Source: Clonostachys chloroleuca
Taxonomy: Eukaryota > Ascomycota > Sordariomycetes > Hypocreales > Bionectriaceae
DNA length: 64,000 nucleotides
Assembly (NCBI GenBank): GCA_037952775.1
Contig: JBANAY010000003.1
Coordinates: 25,234,001 to 25,298,000, forward strand
Direction of reading: 5' to 3'
Shown: piece by piece, positions 22,101 to 39,491 of the stretch
How the letters are laid out: each line of letters begins with the position of its first letter
How positions within the stretch are numbered: the stretch's first letter is position 1
Position numbers and translations under genes: made by a program
The notes under the pieces: model-generated
What the model was told of the DNA's origin: nothing
The model's input: only the letters and a program-made list of their open reading frames with translations
Databases searched by the model: none

Positions 22101-22177
22101 CTTATGCCTACCAAGGGTTTCAGAATTCAAGAGAACTTCAGCATCATCGAGCGATTGTGCACTTTGTGAAAGACTGA
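19132..22177 (+). CDS. Ser/Thr protein kinase fused to ten C2H2-like zinc fingers
   Basis: Inferred exons: 19132-19452, 19507-19716, 19792-20266 and 20326-22177 (introns of 54, 75 and 59 nt), about 952 residues. The kinase domain has the Gly loop LLGRGSFGQVW, the lysine in RAVKEI, HRDLKPSN, TDFGISKRT, FMAPEL and DIWAIG, so catalytic residues are present. One base seems missing in the G run 20081-20085: before it the frame reads HYVVRG, after it FPSETLRNFGSSRDAIDF. A Ser/Gln/Pro-rich linker (about 336-549) has SARWS/SAKWP-type repeats and IPVAKLEGRLPSF. From 20966 come ten fingers of form C-x4-C-x15-H-x4-H, the x15 being longer than the classical 12. Finger function (DNA, RNA or protein binding) is unknown. 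It is an unusual pairing, possibly an allorecognition or signalling protein. Confidence 0.8.
20966..22159 (+). repeat. Tandem array of ten divergent C2H2 fingers
   Basis: Each unit is about 40 residues. Fingers 3 to 8 alternate between two types: one with xxSCPYxxxxFSSLxxLNxHIERSH character and one with xxCDFRYQGFSSxxRLxxHI character. This suggests growth by duplication of a two-finger unit. Fingers 1, 2, 9 and 10 are of the GFGSEGRMKRH or GFASESRLKRH type. Confidence 0.8.
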
Positions 22178-23266
22178 AGTTTATAGGGTAATACTAATTA
22201 CTTTAATAAGATATATTGAATATATAAAATAAACTGCAGAGTTATATAGTTAAAGCTATAACTGTTTTATTAAAAAAGCTAATAGAGATTATAAAGTTAA
22301 TTTAATAGAACTATTTTTTTATTAGTTTTATTATAAATAAGAATATATTCTAAGATTAGATAATATATAATCTAATATATATTTTTTTAAATATATAATT
22401 AGTAGTTTATATCTAAACCTTTAATTTTATAAAATAATTTATTCTAATTACATATATAATTCAAATATTATTCTAAAACAAATTTAAGTTTAAAAAGTTC
22501 TAAACTATATATTAAAAGAGAGAGAAAAGAGAATAGAAATAGAAATCGAGAATAAGAATAGAGATAGAGATAGAAATAGAGAATAAAGATAGAAATAGAA
22601 ATATAGAGAGTAGAGAATATAGAGATAATTAAATAGATAAACTAACTAATCTAAGCTCTAGCTCTAACTTAAACTATCTAGTAATATAACTCTAACTCTA
22701 ACTCTAACTAGATTAAGTTCTAACTAAATTAAATCATAATATATATATTATTTATTTAGAACTAGAATATATATTCTCTTTTATTATAATGCTTTTATAG
22801 AGAATAAATACTAATAATAATAATCTAATTTAATAAGTTAATAAACTCTTAACTATCAAGCTTATTGCTATATATATAGGCTGTTAGTTTCAGAGTTAGA
22901 GCTTTATATATTTATAAGATTACTATAAGGAGAGCTGATTCCTTAAAGAGAGCCCTGTCGAATATATGGCGTATGCCTTGCTGCTAGTCACTGCGGATTT
23001 CTGGAATTCTGAGACCAAGTATAGCAGGGAAGTTATACAGCCCTATTCCAAGGCATTAACAGTAGGCATAATTAGCATTAGCAAGTAATCAAGCAGTTTA
23101 CTAGAGACATGGGCAGTAGAGACAGATAGACTTGGAAGAAGTCATAGTTGATTATGCTATTGTCGTCAACCTCCTTGTTACTTCTGGGCCTAATTCATGG
23201 CCGAAATTTTTTTTTAAAAAAATATTTCACTGGGCACTAGCAGCCAATTTAGAAACATAATGTAGG
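22178..23266. repeat. AT-rich RIP-like block with simple-sequence runs
   Basis: From about 22190 to 22900 the sequence is overwhelmingly A/T with few CA or TG, typical of RIP-mutated repeats. It contains purine runs of the GAGATAGAAATA type (about 22520-22620) and a short CTAACT hexamer run (about 22690-22715), which is not the TTAGGG telomere repeat. No parent element was recognised. Composition returns to normal at about 22900. Confidence 0.6.
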
Positions 23267-25164
23267 TTACCACGGCGTCTCTTCTGACTGTTCCATGCCA
23301 GTGAACCCCATGGTCTGGGCATGAGACAACTGTGATGTTAGCTTGTCCGATGCCTGTGAGTCCAACCTGGCGACAATGTCGAGAAGAATATTGAGATGTG
23401 AGAGTGCCCGTTGTCTACTAACGGCGTTGTCTGACTTTTGTGATATTTCAAGCAGGATGCTCCCTACTGCACGCATAACCTCAACCTGTTGGCCATTGTC
23501 TGTCAATAAGACATAAAACCTTTGGATCAGTAGCCAAAGAGGCAGAGTTACTTACCCCAGGCTCTCCCAGTTCTACCAAGTAATGAAACTGCACACTCTG
23601 AAGATTGTGTATAAAGTCGCGGGCCACGTTGATCTCTTCGCTGGCAAGAGTCGAATCATCATCTCGAAACCCAATTATCGATGCCAAGCCAAGGTGTCTA
23701 CACTCGTGGATAATCATGAGCTTCGCGAAGTAGTACGCAGACAATAACCGATACCTCTGTGAGATGTAGCATGGCCGCTCCTCTTCCGCGAGGGTATCGT
23801 CTCCCTGTCCGACTATCACCGACGGCTGAAGCATGGCGGGGATATCGTCTAGAGAAGCAGTGAACTCTGAATACATCTGCGTGATCCTTGCAAGCTGCGC
23901 CGAGTCCATGGCTAGCTCTGGGTGAATATTGTCTGAACGAAGTCGCCCATACGCCCGAATTGCCATCATCAGGCGTGCGGCGGCAGCCCAAGTACGTCGC
24001 ATATGATGGAAGCTTTGCGATAAACTAACTTCAAACCGGGCTGTGGTATCAGTATCTTCACTTGCCAGAAGCGATACTTGGTTCACCCCAGACACTGCTA
24101 GGTCCATCTCGGCGTCAAACAGAGGCTCGTGTAGGATGACTGCTCGATTCTGCAAACATTTTGTCGAGTTATCCGCCACATAGAGCACCCAGAAAGCATT
24201 TCGGAGCATAGTTGCCTCCAATGGTGAATGCTGGCTCATGGCACTCTCACTATACAGGCGCATACGGCGGGCGATGAGGCCCGCCTCCCCCACGAGGTGC
24301 CACGCCAGCCCAGTTTCGCCGGTGTACTGTTGGAGGCTGGTAGACAGCAGCATGCGAATCTGCAGCGAGGTGGCATCGGGGACCCGGCGATCTTCGTCTT
24401 CGTACTCGCGGAACATGCGGCGCGCTGCAGTTAAGAACTTGGGCGCTACAACGGCGCCGTGCGGAATGGTAGACCTGGCGTGGAGGAAGGACTGGGCCGA
24501 ACATAAGGCCGTCAGTACTGTAAATGACCTCATGAGAGTCAGGCCATCTTTACTCGCGTGTTCGTCGAGAGTGGTGGGAAAGCTTTCACCATCTGCGCCG
24601 AAGAAATATGTTGCATCTGCACGCACGCTCGGTTCATGCAGGACCGGAAACGACCGGCGGAAATAGATGGAAATGCAATGCTGGGCCATAGTACTAACGG
24701 GAATCAGTGGCACCTCGTTCTGAATGGCTTTATTGAGCTCCCTTCGGAGTCTCTCGAGCACTGAAAGCCCATTGTCAATGATGTCGGACAGCTCTCCAAG
24801 TGTGTTGGTCTCTGGGAGAGTTGCGAGAGTGTCGTGTCTCCTTGGCTGCCGTCGAGTTCTTGGGCCCTTTGGGCCTCTTTTCCCAATCGGCAAGTCATAA
24901 GAGCACGTTCGAGATGAGAGTCGACAATATGAACATGGATCCGCGGAGTCGCACTGGAGAAAACACAAGTCAGGCGACTATCCTTGACTCGAGACCTGGT
25001 TTAAGGAGGGCCCCCCGCAGAACACTGTCCCGAGTTAGTGGCTCATCCAGGCTGCGAAGTTGACCAGCAAAGGCAAGGCACGAGGCAATCAACCATACCT
25101 TTACCTTGATCTTTCGCTTTCTGCAGCGGTCGCATGCACGCTTGGCTTCCGGCGAGGCAGACAT
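23267..25164 (-). CDS. Zn2Cys6 transcription factor (MAL/AmyR-like zinc cluster)
   Basis: Inferred exons: 25105-25164, 23552-24953 and 23267-23499, with introns of 151 and 52 nt; all phases agree and give 564 residues. The zinc cluster spans the first intron: ACDRCRKRKIK joins CDSADPCSYCRLSSRTCSYD, giving Cys11, 14, 21, 27, 30 and 37 (CX2CX6CX5CX2CX6C). It is followed by a GKRGPKGPRTRR basic stretch like that of maltose/amylase-type regulators, and a long helical middle region typical of fungal zinc-cluster factors. The last intron uses a GTAACT donor because the better-looking GTAAGT would break the phase, so that junction is less sure. It is divergent from the sugar transporter and probably regulates the neighbouring glycoside genes. 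Confidence 0.88.
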
Positions 25165-25747
25165 GTCTGAGCGGGTAAAACTGACTGTTGACGGCGAATG
25201 CAGAATTTCTCCGCGACAAGTCGTGGCTTTTTAACAAGGGAGATTTCGCCGCGATGTGCGCTGATAATAAGTGTTGAAACTCAAATGAATTTCTCCGCGG
25301 CGAAAATACAGGGGAAATGCCAGATTATTGTTTGGCCGCTTACAAGTTAGCCGAGGGCAGAACCAGCCCCATGGGGAGAAATTTTGTTCAGGTCAGACCA
25401 CAGCAGTGGAGCCTATGGCAAACAACTCTCGAATTGGAGGCTTGCCTTAATCTGCATAGGGACAACTTGCGGAATGCACATACAGACTAAACAAACAGGG
25501 GGAACCCCATGGGGCGCCATGTGATTGTCCACACCATTACACCGGTAGGAGGTTCCCTGGCGACCTTGACCTTGCCTTCAGTTGTTCGTGTCGCTTTGCG
25601 ATAGACTCCCTCAAAGCCATTCAACCGTGCCTTCATTACTCGGGTCATCAGGAACCGAAATTCCCTTTATAAAAACCCTCAGACCCAACCCGCCGATACA
25701 ACATCTCTCACTTCCAACTACCGACACCATAATATCCATCCTTAAAG
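25165..25747. promoter_or_regulatory. Shared divergent promoter of regulator and sugar transporter
   Basis: Between the two start codons lie three copies of ATTTC(T/G)CCGCG at 25205, 25243 and 25289, all on the plus strand and near the regulator. The core carries CCG/CGG triplets of the kind bound by Zn2Cys6 proteins, so autoregulation is plausible. A TATAAAAA at 25668-25675, about 75 bases before the transporter ATG, fits a core promoter. Binding is inference. Confidence 0.6.
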
Positions 25748-27534
25748 ATGACTGCTAACCGGGACCCCGAGAAGCCAACCACAGAGGTGTCGGAGCTCGA
25801 GAATCATGAGAGCGCACTCAAGCCCAGCGAGATGGCCCAAGACGCAGCGGCCAAGGGTCAAGCGACTTCTGGCTATGAACACCTCACCATCTGGGAGAGC
25901 GTTATCACATTCCGACACCCCATCCTTTTTTGCACGCTGGCAGCCTTTAGCGCAGCTGCCGATGGTTATCAGATTGGGTATGTTGTATAAGCACCACTGA
26001 GTTGAGCCCTTGGAACTGATGGTGGGTTGCTGCAGCATCAACGCGAGTATCGTCGCGAACAAAGGCTTCATCCAGCAGTTTGCCACCAAGACCTCGGACG
26101 CTGGCGACAAATATCTCGAATCACCTATCCTCAGCGGCTGGGGCTCTATCATGTCCGTCGGCCAGATTATTGGTACGATGACGATCCCGTTCATCTCGCA
26201 CCGATTTGGACGAAAGGCGGCCATGTTCTGGCTTTGGCTCTTCATCTGCACCAGTGTCCTGGCTGAATCGCTCGCTCGGGACTGGCCGGTCTGGTTGGTT
26301 GCCAAGCTGCTCGCTGGATACGCCGTCGGATCCTTGCAGGCCACTCTCCCGCTGTACATCTCGGAGCTTGCGCCTACTCGCATTCGAGGTGGCCTCCTCA
26401 TGTCCTACCAGCTCTGGTGGGCTCTTGGAGGCTTCTCGGCCCAGATCGCTCTTAGGACTGTTAACGAGGAGTATCCTTACAAGTGGCTCGTACCTATCTA
26501 TACCCAGTGGGCTCATGTCGCCATCATGCTCATCATTTTTTTTATCCTTCCCGAATCGCCCGTGTGGTATGCCACTCGCGGGTTAGAGGAGAAATCTAAA
26601 CGCATCCTCACCATGCTTCATCGAAATATAGAAGGCTACGATGTGGATCATCAGTACAACCTTGTTATCATGATGCTTGAGCATGAGCGAGCCGTTGCAA
26701 TTACCCAAGATCGGGAGCAGTGGTGGTCAATCTTCCGAGGAACTGATGGTCTGCGAACTGTCATCGCCTTCTTGCCGGGCCTTACCCAACAGTTCATTGG
26801 TCTTAAGTTGTTTGGAACATTTGGTACCTATTTCTTCCAGCAGGCTGGGGTCGCTCAGCCTTTTACTGTCAAGTGTATTACATCATCCATCCAGATTGCT
26901 ACCGTCCTTGGTAATATTGTGCTCGTCGAGAACTTTGGTCGAAGGCCCCTGGCTTGCTGGGCGGCCACTCTGTCATGGGTTTCCTGCTGTGTTGTTGGAA
27001 TACTCGGCGTGACGCCAGATAACAAAGCCAAAACATATGTTTTCGTCTTGTTCGCCTGTTTTTGGAGTAAGTCCCGCCACATTCTCGAGTCATGTAGAGC
27101 CATGAGCTGACCTTGCTTCCTAGACATCGGTATGATGACTTGCGGCACTGCAGCCTCCGCCTTCAACGGTGAAATATCCTCGCAGCGCCTACGACCCTAT
27201 ACTGCGGCTTTCGCCGTCGGTATCACGTGCGTTGTCGGTGTCATTATGGACGTTTTGGTGCCCTACATGGTGAACTCGCATCAGTGGAACTGGAGTTTGA
27301 AGACTGGTTGGTTTTACACCGGCCTTGGTCTTCCTACCATGGTTGCCATGTGGCTTCTGATTCCTGAGACCAAGGGGTAAGTCTCACCCAGACAAACTAT
27401 TGGCGGCGAATTTCTAACGGAATACTAGACGCTCTACCGCCGAGCTTGACGAATTGTTCGAAAGAAAGATAAAGCCTTGGAGATTCGTCAAGACTGAGAC
27501 TGCCACTGAGCGCCTAGTCAGGAACCAGCAGTAG
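25748..27534 (+). CDS. MFS sugar transporter (candidate lactose/glycoside permease)
   Basis: Inferred exons: 25748-25977, 26036-27066, 27124-27376 and 27429-27534 (introns of 58, 57 and 52 nt), 539 residues, all phases consistent. It is a sugar:proton symporter of the major facilitator superfamily with many hydrophobic spans. Family signatures are seen: HRFGRKAAM after the second span, PESPVWYATRG before the central loop, VENFGRRPL, and PETKGRSTAELDELF after the last span. The sequence style is that of fungal alpha-glucoside/lactose-type permeases. Its place between a zinc-cluster regulator and a GH2 beta-galactosidase argues for uptake of lactose or a related beta-glycoside at the plasma membrane, but specificity cannot be read from the sequence. 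Confidence 0.9.
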
Positions 27535-28360
27535 CTGACATTTCCACGAAGAGTGTTATCAAATGGCAGTACTTAGTCCGAGCAGGAGCGTCAGAGATTA
27601 CATGAGGCCTTGGTCATCAGTGGCCTTAAGAGAAAGTTTGTTTTGGTTCTTATCATCTAGGGTCGGAACCTTTATCCTTCACTGCCAAAGGAGCAACACG
27701 CCCCAAGAGACTGACAGACGCGAGGGGTTTACGGTAGACTTTTAGTTGAAGAAAGTTGTGGATTGTCCCATTGTAAAACCTGGCCGACGAAGTGATTGGG
27801 TAACCGTACACACACCATTACGTAGTTCATGTCCTGAAGCAGGGCGCTTGTCTGATTTTTTATAATTTAGAAAGCCTCAGGAATGTTAAAACTATCCTCT
27901 TGACCAAATTTCCATGAAATCATGGCATATATGACCTCTGCGGCAAGTCCTAGTTGGCGCAACAGCGGGTGCACAAGCGACCTTTCAACTTCTGCTACCT
28001 TGTAGTACTACAAGACCAGCGTACTCGTTTTTAGTTGGAGCGCGGTGAATTAGTTCCTCTACGGGATAACTCTAGAACTGTAACCTTAGTGAGCAGGCAA
28101 ATAAGGAAGACTGGGTACCGTGATATCACTCGAGTCACAAGCTGATCTCTGATGGGGTGTTGGGTGGTTTTTACTTTCATCGGCTTCATGAACTTTGGCT
28201 TGGCTCCTTACTTTACCCAATTGTAATACTAATACGTAGCAGAGACGCGTTTTGATCAAGAACTGCTACCAAATTCGCCATCAGCGGCTGACGGCCTTGA
28301 TTGTATCTACTATCAAGACTCGGGATCCCGTACCAATTATTCGCTCTCCGACGGACCTTC
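27535..28360. other. Convergent 3' intergenic region
   Basis: Lies between the 3' ends of the transporter and the GH2 gene, which converge. No coding or repeat signal was recognised; it should hold both transcription termination regions. Confidence 0.5.
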
Positions 28361-33881
<5,521 letters not shown>

Positions 33882-36800
33882 ATGGCAGTGCAGTTGCCCG
33901 TTACTACATCGTCTGTACCAGCAGGCTCGTTGAGCGCTGTGACCAGACCATTGCCAAGCCGTGTTTCAATCGACGATAAGAAGTCCTACCTGGACCTCCT
34001 TATCTCTCAGCTCAGCGTTGAAGAGTTAGGTAACTTTCTCCATGTTATGATTTTGCAGTGTGCTATGCTGAGTATTGCAGCTTTCCAGCTTCCGTTGATA
34101 TCTGGCAATTGGATTATTGGTGAGGCATCAGATCATGGCCTTTACGGTATGTGAAGCGCGAACCAGGTCTGGGCATACTTTAACAAAATTATTTTCTATT
34201 TTCAGACAAGATTCTACACCTTGCTCCAAACGCAGGACTAGGAACTGTTTTTGATTGGTATGTGGGCTCATAGACTCCAGCGGCCCTGTGATTTGGGCTC
34301 TACTGAACATTGACGTAGGTATCCAACCCATCCCTCGCAGTTCAATTCTCTCCAAGCTCTCAACCTAGAAAAGTCGCGGCACAAGATCCCGCTCATGGTG
34401 GCGGGCGAATGTCTTCACGCTCTCTACTCCAACAGGCAGTCTGTCTTCCCTCAAGCTCTCGCTCTATCAAGCAGTTTTGACACCAACCTTGTTCATCGTG
34501 TTGGGAGAGCCTTGGGTACCGAGGGTCGGTCCACTGGGATTCACATTGGCTTCTCGCCAGTACTTGATGTTGCAAAGGAGCCCCGGTATGGTAGGAGTCA
34601 AGGTATGGCCAAGTTGTTGATTCCCTTCATGATATACTGTCTGACAAAACACAGAGACCTTCGGTGAAGATTTCGTTTTGATCTCGCATATGGGTGTGGC
34701 ATATGCCTCTGGTCTGTCTAAAAATGGGGCTTTGTCCGATTCCGACTCTGTTATTCCAGTCATCAAGGTTGGTGTTATCATGGCCGGTTTGTGAGATCAC
34801 ATAACTGACAATAGCCTTATTGAAGCATTTTGCCGGCCATGGTGCCCCATCAGGAGGGTTGCACTCTAATGCCTGGATGGGGCGTGGTCGCCGGGAGCTG
34901 CTCTCCGAGATATTAATCCCCTTCAAGGCCACTATCGAGCAAGCAGGAGGAGTCAAAGGTGTCATGATGTAAATGTTTCCCTTTGGCTAGGATGACTCGT
35001 TCCCGAGGTTTCTAGTGGCTGACCTGACTTAGGTCCTATACAGCAGTTGACGAGATACCTGCCCACATCGACCCGTTTCTGTACGAGCGGCTTGATGAAT
35101 GGGGATTCGACGGTGCGTCTTCAGAATGCTTTAGTGGCCCAAGAATGATAATGTGGGATTTCCTAACATTTGTTTGATATAGGAATCGTCGTATCCGACT
35201 GGTGTGGTACGCTTCCATCTTTTGCCCCTTGCTGAAGCTATCTAATACCTTGCAGGATTGCAAGAGATTGTGACAGGCCATCGTGTCGCCAAGTCGCCGG
35301 ATGATGCTATTCGACAGTGGCTCAACGTTGGCGGCGGAATCTTCCTTTACGATTTTACTCCCGATGTCATTGTGAGCGTAGGTTTATAGGCTGATACCCA
35401 GATGATGACTTTTATTGACCACCACAATAGTCAATAGTTAAACAAGTCAAGAATGGAGATCTAGATCTTTCCGTGGTCCAGAAGCGAGTCAGAAGAATTC
35501 TCGAAGTCAAATATGACCTGGGGCTGTTTCATAATCCCTATCTATCTGAGGATATCGACTCTCAGGCAATTACTCTCTCCCATATTCCACTAGCCCTCGA
35601 GGCAGCTCAGCAATCGATTGTACTCTTGGAGAACCGAAATGAGACGCTACCGCTAAGGCTGTCTGAGCAAAAAATCAAAAAGATTGCGCTTGTTGGTCCA
35701 TTCGCGGATACCTTCAACTTCGGAACTTACACTGGCGTATGGGGAGCTAATCCGGCAGAGAACGCGAGTACTATTCGACAGGGACTTCTCGGGCATCTTT
35801 CAAAGAGTACAAATTCGAGCTTCGATCTGGTCTCGGCCTGGGGAGCAAATACCTGGCAGTACAATGGACAGTACCCAATTCCCGGATATCTGCTGTCCAC
35901 CAACAGCTCTTCAGGAGGGCTTCTGGCTACGTACTACCACGACACCGAGTTCCAACAAGAAGCATTCCAGGTTACTGAAATGCCAAACCGTGATTGGGGG
36001 TTATATGCACCCATTGGACTTACATCTAATAAATTCAGCGTGACATGGGAGGGCGACCTTGAGGTGCCGGTGAGCAGCGAAGTCAATGGATGGATTGGTG
36101 TTGCTGTTTCGCCAAAGACGACTGTGCGGTTATATATTGACGGCAAGCTGATCGCGTCCGACGAGAGCGGAACCGGAACTATCCTACGAGAGATCATGCC
36201 GTACAGGTACACCGCCGAGAACGGCACCAAGCCCCCTCCTGGAGGGTCTGGATTTCTCTTTAAACCTGGCTCTAAGCATCATGTTCGAATCGAGTGCCAA
36301 GTCTACCCCAATTGGCCTAGATCAAGCGCCGGTGGTGTTCATTCGAGGGTCCAGCTCTTCTGGAATCTTGTCGATCGAAAGGACGGTGTTGGTCAGGTGT
36401 GTTACGTGGTTCTTATTTCCTATCGCGAATATGGGCTGGATTATTTGCTAAGGTTTCCGTGTTCCTAGGCAACGAGGGTGGCCTCTGATGCTGACTTGAT
36501 TGTTCTTGCGGTTGGAGCTGCTTGGAACAGCGATGGCGAGAACGGCGATCGCGCTACCCTCGGCCTGTCGACTGACCAGAGTAAGCAATACCTCATTATC
36601 CCGTTCATGGACTGGTCCTGATTGTATCTTCTAGCACAACTTGCACAAGCCATCTTTGCACTGGAAAAACCTGTCGTCCTCGTACTAGAGGGCGGCCGAC
36701 CTTTCGCCATCCCCGAGTTTTATGCACAATCTGCCGCGGTTCTCAGCACCGTAGGTCAAAACGCTGGTCCCTTGTCATTCATTCAATCATGTTCCTGACT

Positions 36801-37695
36801 CGAGCTTTTTTGCACAATGTAGGGTTTCTTAGGTCAAGCGGCTGGCCAAGCCATCGCAGATGTGCTCGTTGGCGAATTCAACCCCGGTGGCCGAGTGACA
36901 ATGAGTGTTCCTCATGATGTTGGCTCTCTTCCTGCGTACTACAAGTAAGATGATCACTGTCTCCAGGATAAGAGTCCCTAGTACTAATTAATGCACGCTT
37001 ACAGTCAGCGAACTACCAAACCTGCGAGTCATATACCTTACTACCTGGATATTCCTAAACCTGTACTGGTATGGCTACAGCTACCACTGCGCTTCTCCCT
37101 TCCAAATCCCATTCGATTGAGGCTGGAGATCTCTTCCGCGGATTTTCACTTCACTGCTGACCCTGATTGCTAGTATTCATTTGGATATGGCTTGTCATAC
37201 ACGACGTTCTCCCAGAACTTGGAAAGTGCCAAGTCTACCTTCGAGGGCAGGAAAAAGGACACTTTCTCACAAGGTGATACTCTCGCCTTTTCTGTGTCTG
37301 TCCACAATACTGGCACCGTCACAGGAAGCCATGTTCCGCAGGTAGGTCATGAAATTCCCCAAAAAAAATTAATACTATTTTCCCGTCCCTGTGGCTGCGA
37401 GTTTCTTACAGAGAAGTAGATCTACCTCCTACGGCGCCAGGGATCATCCGTTACAACGCCCGACAAGCAGCTTGTCGCATTTACTCGCCTCTACATAAAT
37501 GCAGGGGAGACTGTTACTGCGACGCTGGAACTGGATGTTGACCGCTATCTTCCACTCATCAATCGCTCGTATGAGCGCGTTTTGGAGACGGGACAGTACA
37601 CATTTGCCCTGATGGACGATGGATCACTCGATGCTCCGACAATTGCAGATATTACGCTGAGTGTTGAGTCCTTTCACAAATATGACAAGTACTAG
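33882..37695 (+). CDS. GH3 beta-glucosidase with PA14 insert
   Basis: Sixteen exons inferred from splice sites with phases that sum to 954 residues: 33882-34029, 34081-34146, 34206-34257, 34319-34602, 34655-34771, 34815-34968, 35033-35112, 35183-35206, 35256-35371, 35431-36396, 36469-36580, 36635-36750, 36823-36944, 37005-37068, 37174-37341, 37420-37695. Domains: GH3 N-terminal barrel with KHFAGHG and the nucleophile Asp306 in VVSDW, encoded by a 24-nt microexon; GH3 C-terminal domain (QQSIVLLENRNETLPL) split by a PA14-type lectin module (GLLATYYHDTEF); fibronectin-III-like end (YSFGYGLSYTTF). No clear signal peptide. It releases terminal beta-linked glucose or a related sugar; location beside GH2 suggests co-use of beta-glycosides. 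The fifth intron (43 nt, GTGTTA donor) is the least certain. Confidence 0.88.
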
Positions 37696-39113
37696 AAGCA
37701 TACGTCTTTAGAATAAGACTGCCATAGATTGTTGACCAGGATTCTACTTAATCTGATTTGTGCTGCAAATTTGACATGACGTAACTATTATGATATGACG
37801 TTGGCTCCTTATAACACAAACCGCCTATTTAGCGTCTCTCATATCAACCAGACAGTCTCAATACCAAGGTCAGATATTGGTCCATTAATCCGGGTAGAGT
37901 TCCAATCATGAAACAAAGACCGTGTATGGGCCAGAGGTGGTAATGGCAGACATACTCCCACAGTAAGTTCAGTTGAGTAGCCCATCTATTATGCATGCCG
38001 CTGCTAGACTTTCAACTTGCGTGATAGTGTTCATTATCTCCTCTCGGCACCCCCTTGCCAACCCCTTTGCAAAAAGCCTGAGCTTCTTCCCTTGGCGTAA
38101 TCTCCCTTGCATCTTTGAAAGCGACTTCAAGGTTCCACTGGTCACCAAGGTCGACACGGATGCAGTTCTGCTATGCACTTTAGACACAGACTAGAAAAGT
38201 TGTGGGCACCCGGCTCGCATTCTGCGTTGAAACATATTGCTTCTTTAGATGCCGCCATTAATGGATACAGTGATTTTATGGCTCGCAACAAAATTCGCCG
38301 CGGTTGATTCATACCCATACTGTGCAAGATTATAACGAGGGATGGAAGGCGGCAGCGTTATAATGAGAGACTTTGTAGTAAAGGCAAAGCTTAAAGCTAG
38401 CTATTATAAGTATCTAACCTGGCTTTAAGTGGAAGAGAGTTTATACTTCAGTATTCTATAGTTAATTTAGAAGAAGATAAAAATAGGGATTTAAGATTAA
38501 TATAAATATTCCCTGTAGTTACTTGAGTTTTTTTAAAACTATTTTAAATATATTATAAGCTAGTAAACTTAATAAAATATTTAAGCTATAGATAAAGCTA
38601 TTTATCTATTATAATAACTATAGCTTTATATTTTCTAAAAATAAATTTTATAATATTATTATATATTAATATAGCTAAAAGAAAAATACTTTTTTTTAAA
38701 AATAGTATATATATATAAAAAGCTATAGAGCTTAATAAGTTAAATATTAATATTATATTATATTATCTTTTTCTTACTATATAACACTATATTGAATCTT
38801 TTAATTAGTATATAGTAACTTTATAATTAACTATTATATTTTTCTTTAAATATTCTAAGATTAAGTAGTAATTAATTAATCTATTATAATTTTAATATTG
38901 TCTAACTAACTTTATTTAATTTAATTTCTCTATCTAATATACTTTTAATATCTAATATCTAATATTTCTTTAATTTTATTTAATTTTATTCTAATCTATT
39001 CTACCTAAATACTATTAATACTAGAATGCTACTAATATCTCTCTATAAGTTTTATAGTAAAGTATTAGATCTAGTAGATATAATTATTAAATTTATATAA
39101 AAAAGAATAATTT
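37696..39113. other. Intergenic passing into AT-rich repeat DNA
   Basis: 37696-38340 has ordinary composition with small overlapping frames of no recognised family. From about 38360 to the gypsy LTR it is AT-rich, RIP-like and of unknown origin. Similar AT-rich DNA follows the element (46552-46985), so the gypsy copy may have inserted into an older repeat. Confidence 0.45.
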
Positions 39114-39491
39114 TATATTATGAACAAAGTATATACCTACTGTATTATATAGTATACCCTACTTTTCTTACTAATAAGAGATAGATTACTCCGGATTATC
39201 AGTAAGCCTGAATAATCCTCAGCTAAACTTACTCTGGATTACCAGTAAGCTATTATAAGCCCTTAGTATATATATATATTTATTTTACTAGATAGAATAC
39301 TCTTTTAGACAGTTATTAATAATATTATCTATATATCTATTATTACTAGCTCTATAATACTTATATATTAATAGTAACTCGTATTATACAGCCTAAGATA
39401 ATCTGATTACACTACTCAGAATAATACTCTGATTAGTTTAACCCTGATCTACCCTAGACCCCTATTTAGTATAAATTATCCAACTATTATA
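39114..39491 (+). repeat. 5' LTR of gypsy element 1
   Basis: Aligns base for base with 46174-46551; differences are mostly C/T or G/A. Shared landmarks are AAAGTATATACCTACTGTAT near the start and CTACTCAGAATAATACTCTG near the end. Edges are good to a few bases. Confidence 0.9.

Noticed and set aside
22690..22715. CTAACT repeats as interstitial telomere sequence
   Set aside because: The unit is not TTAGGG/CCCTAA, and the run is short and inside AT-rich RIP-like DNA.
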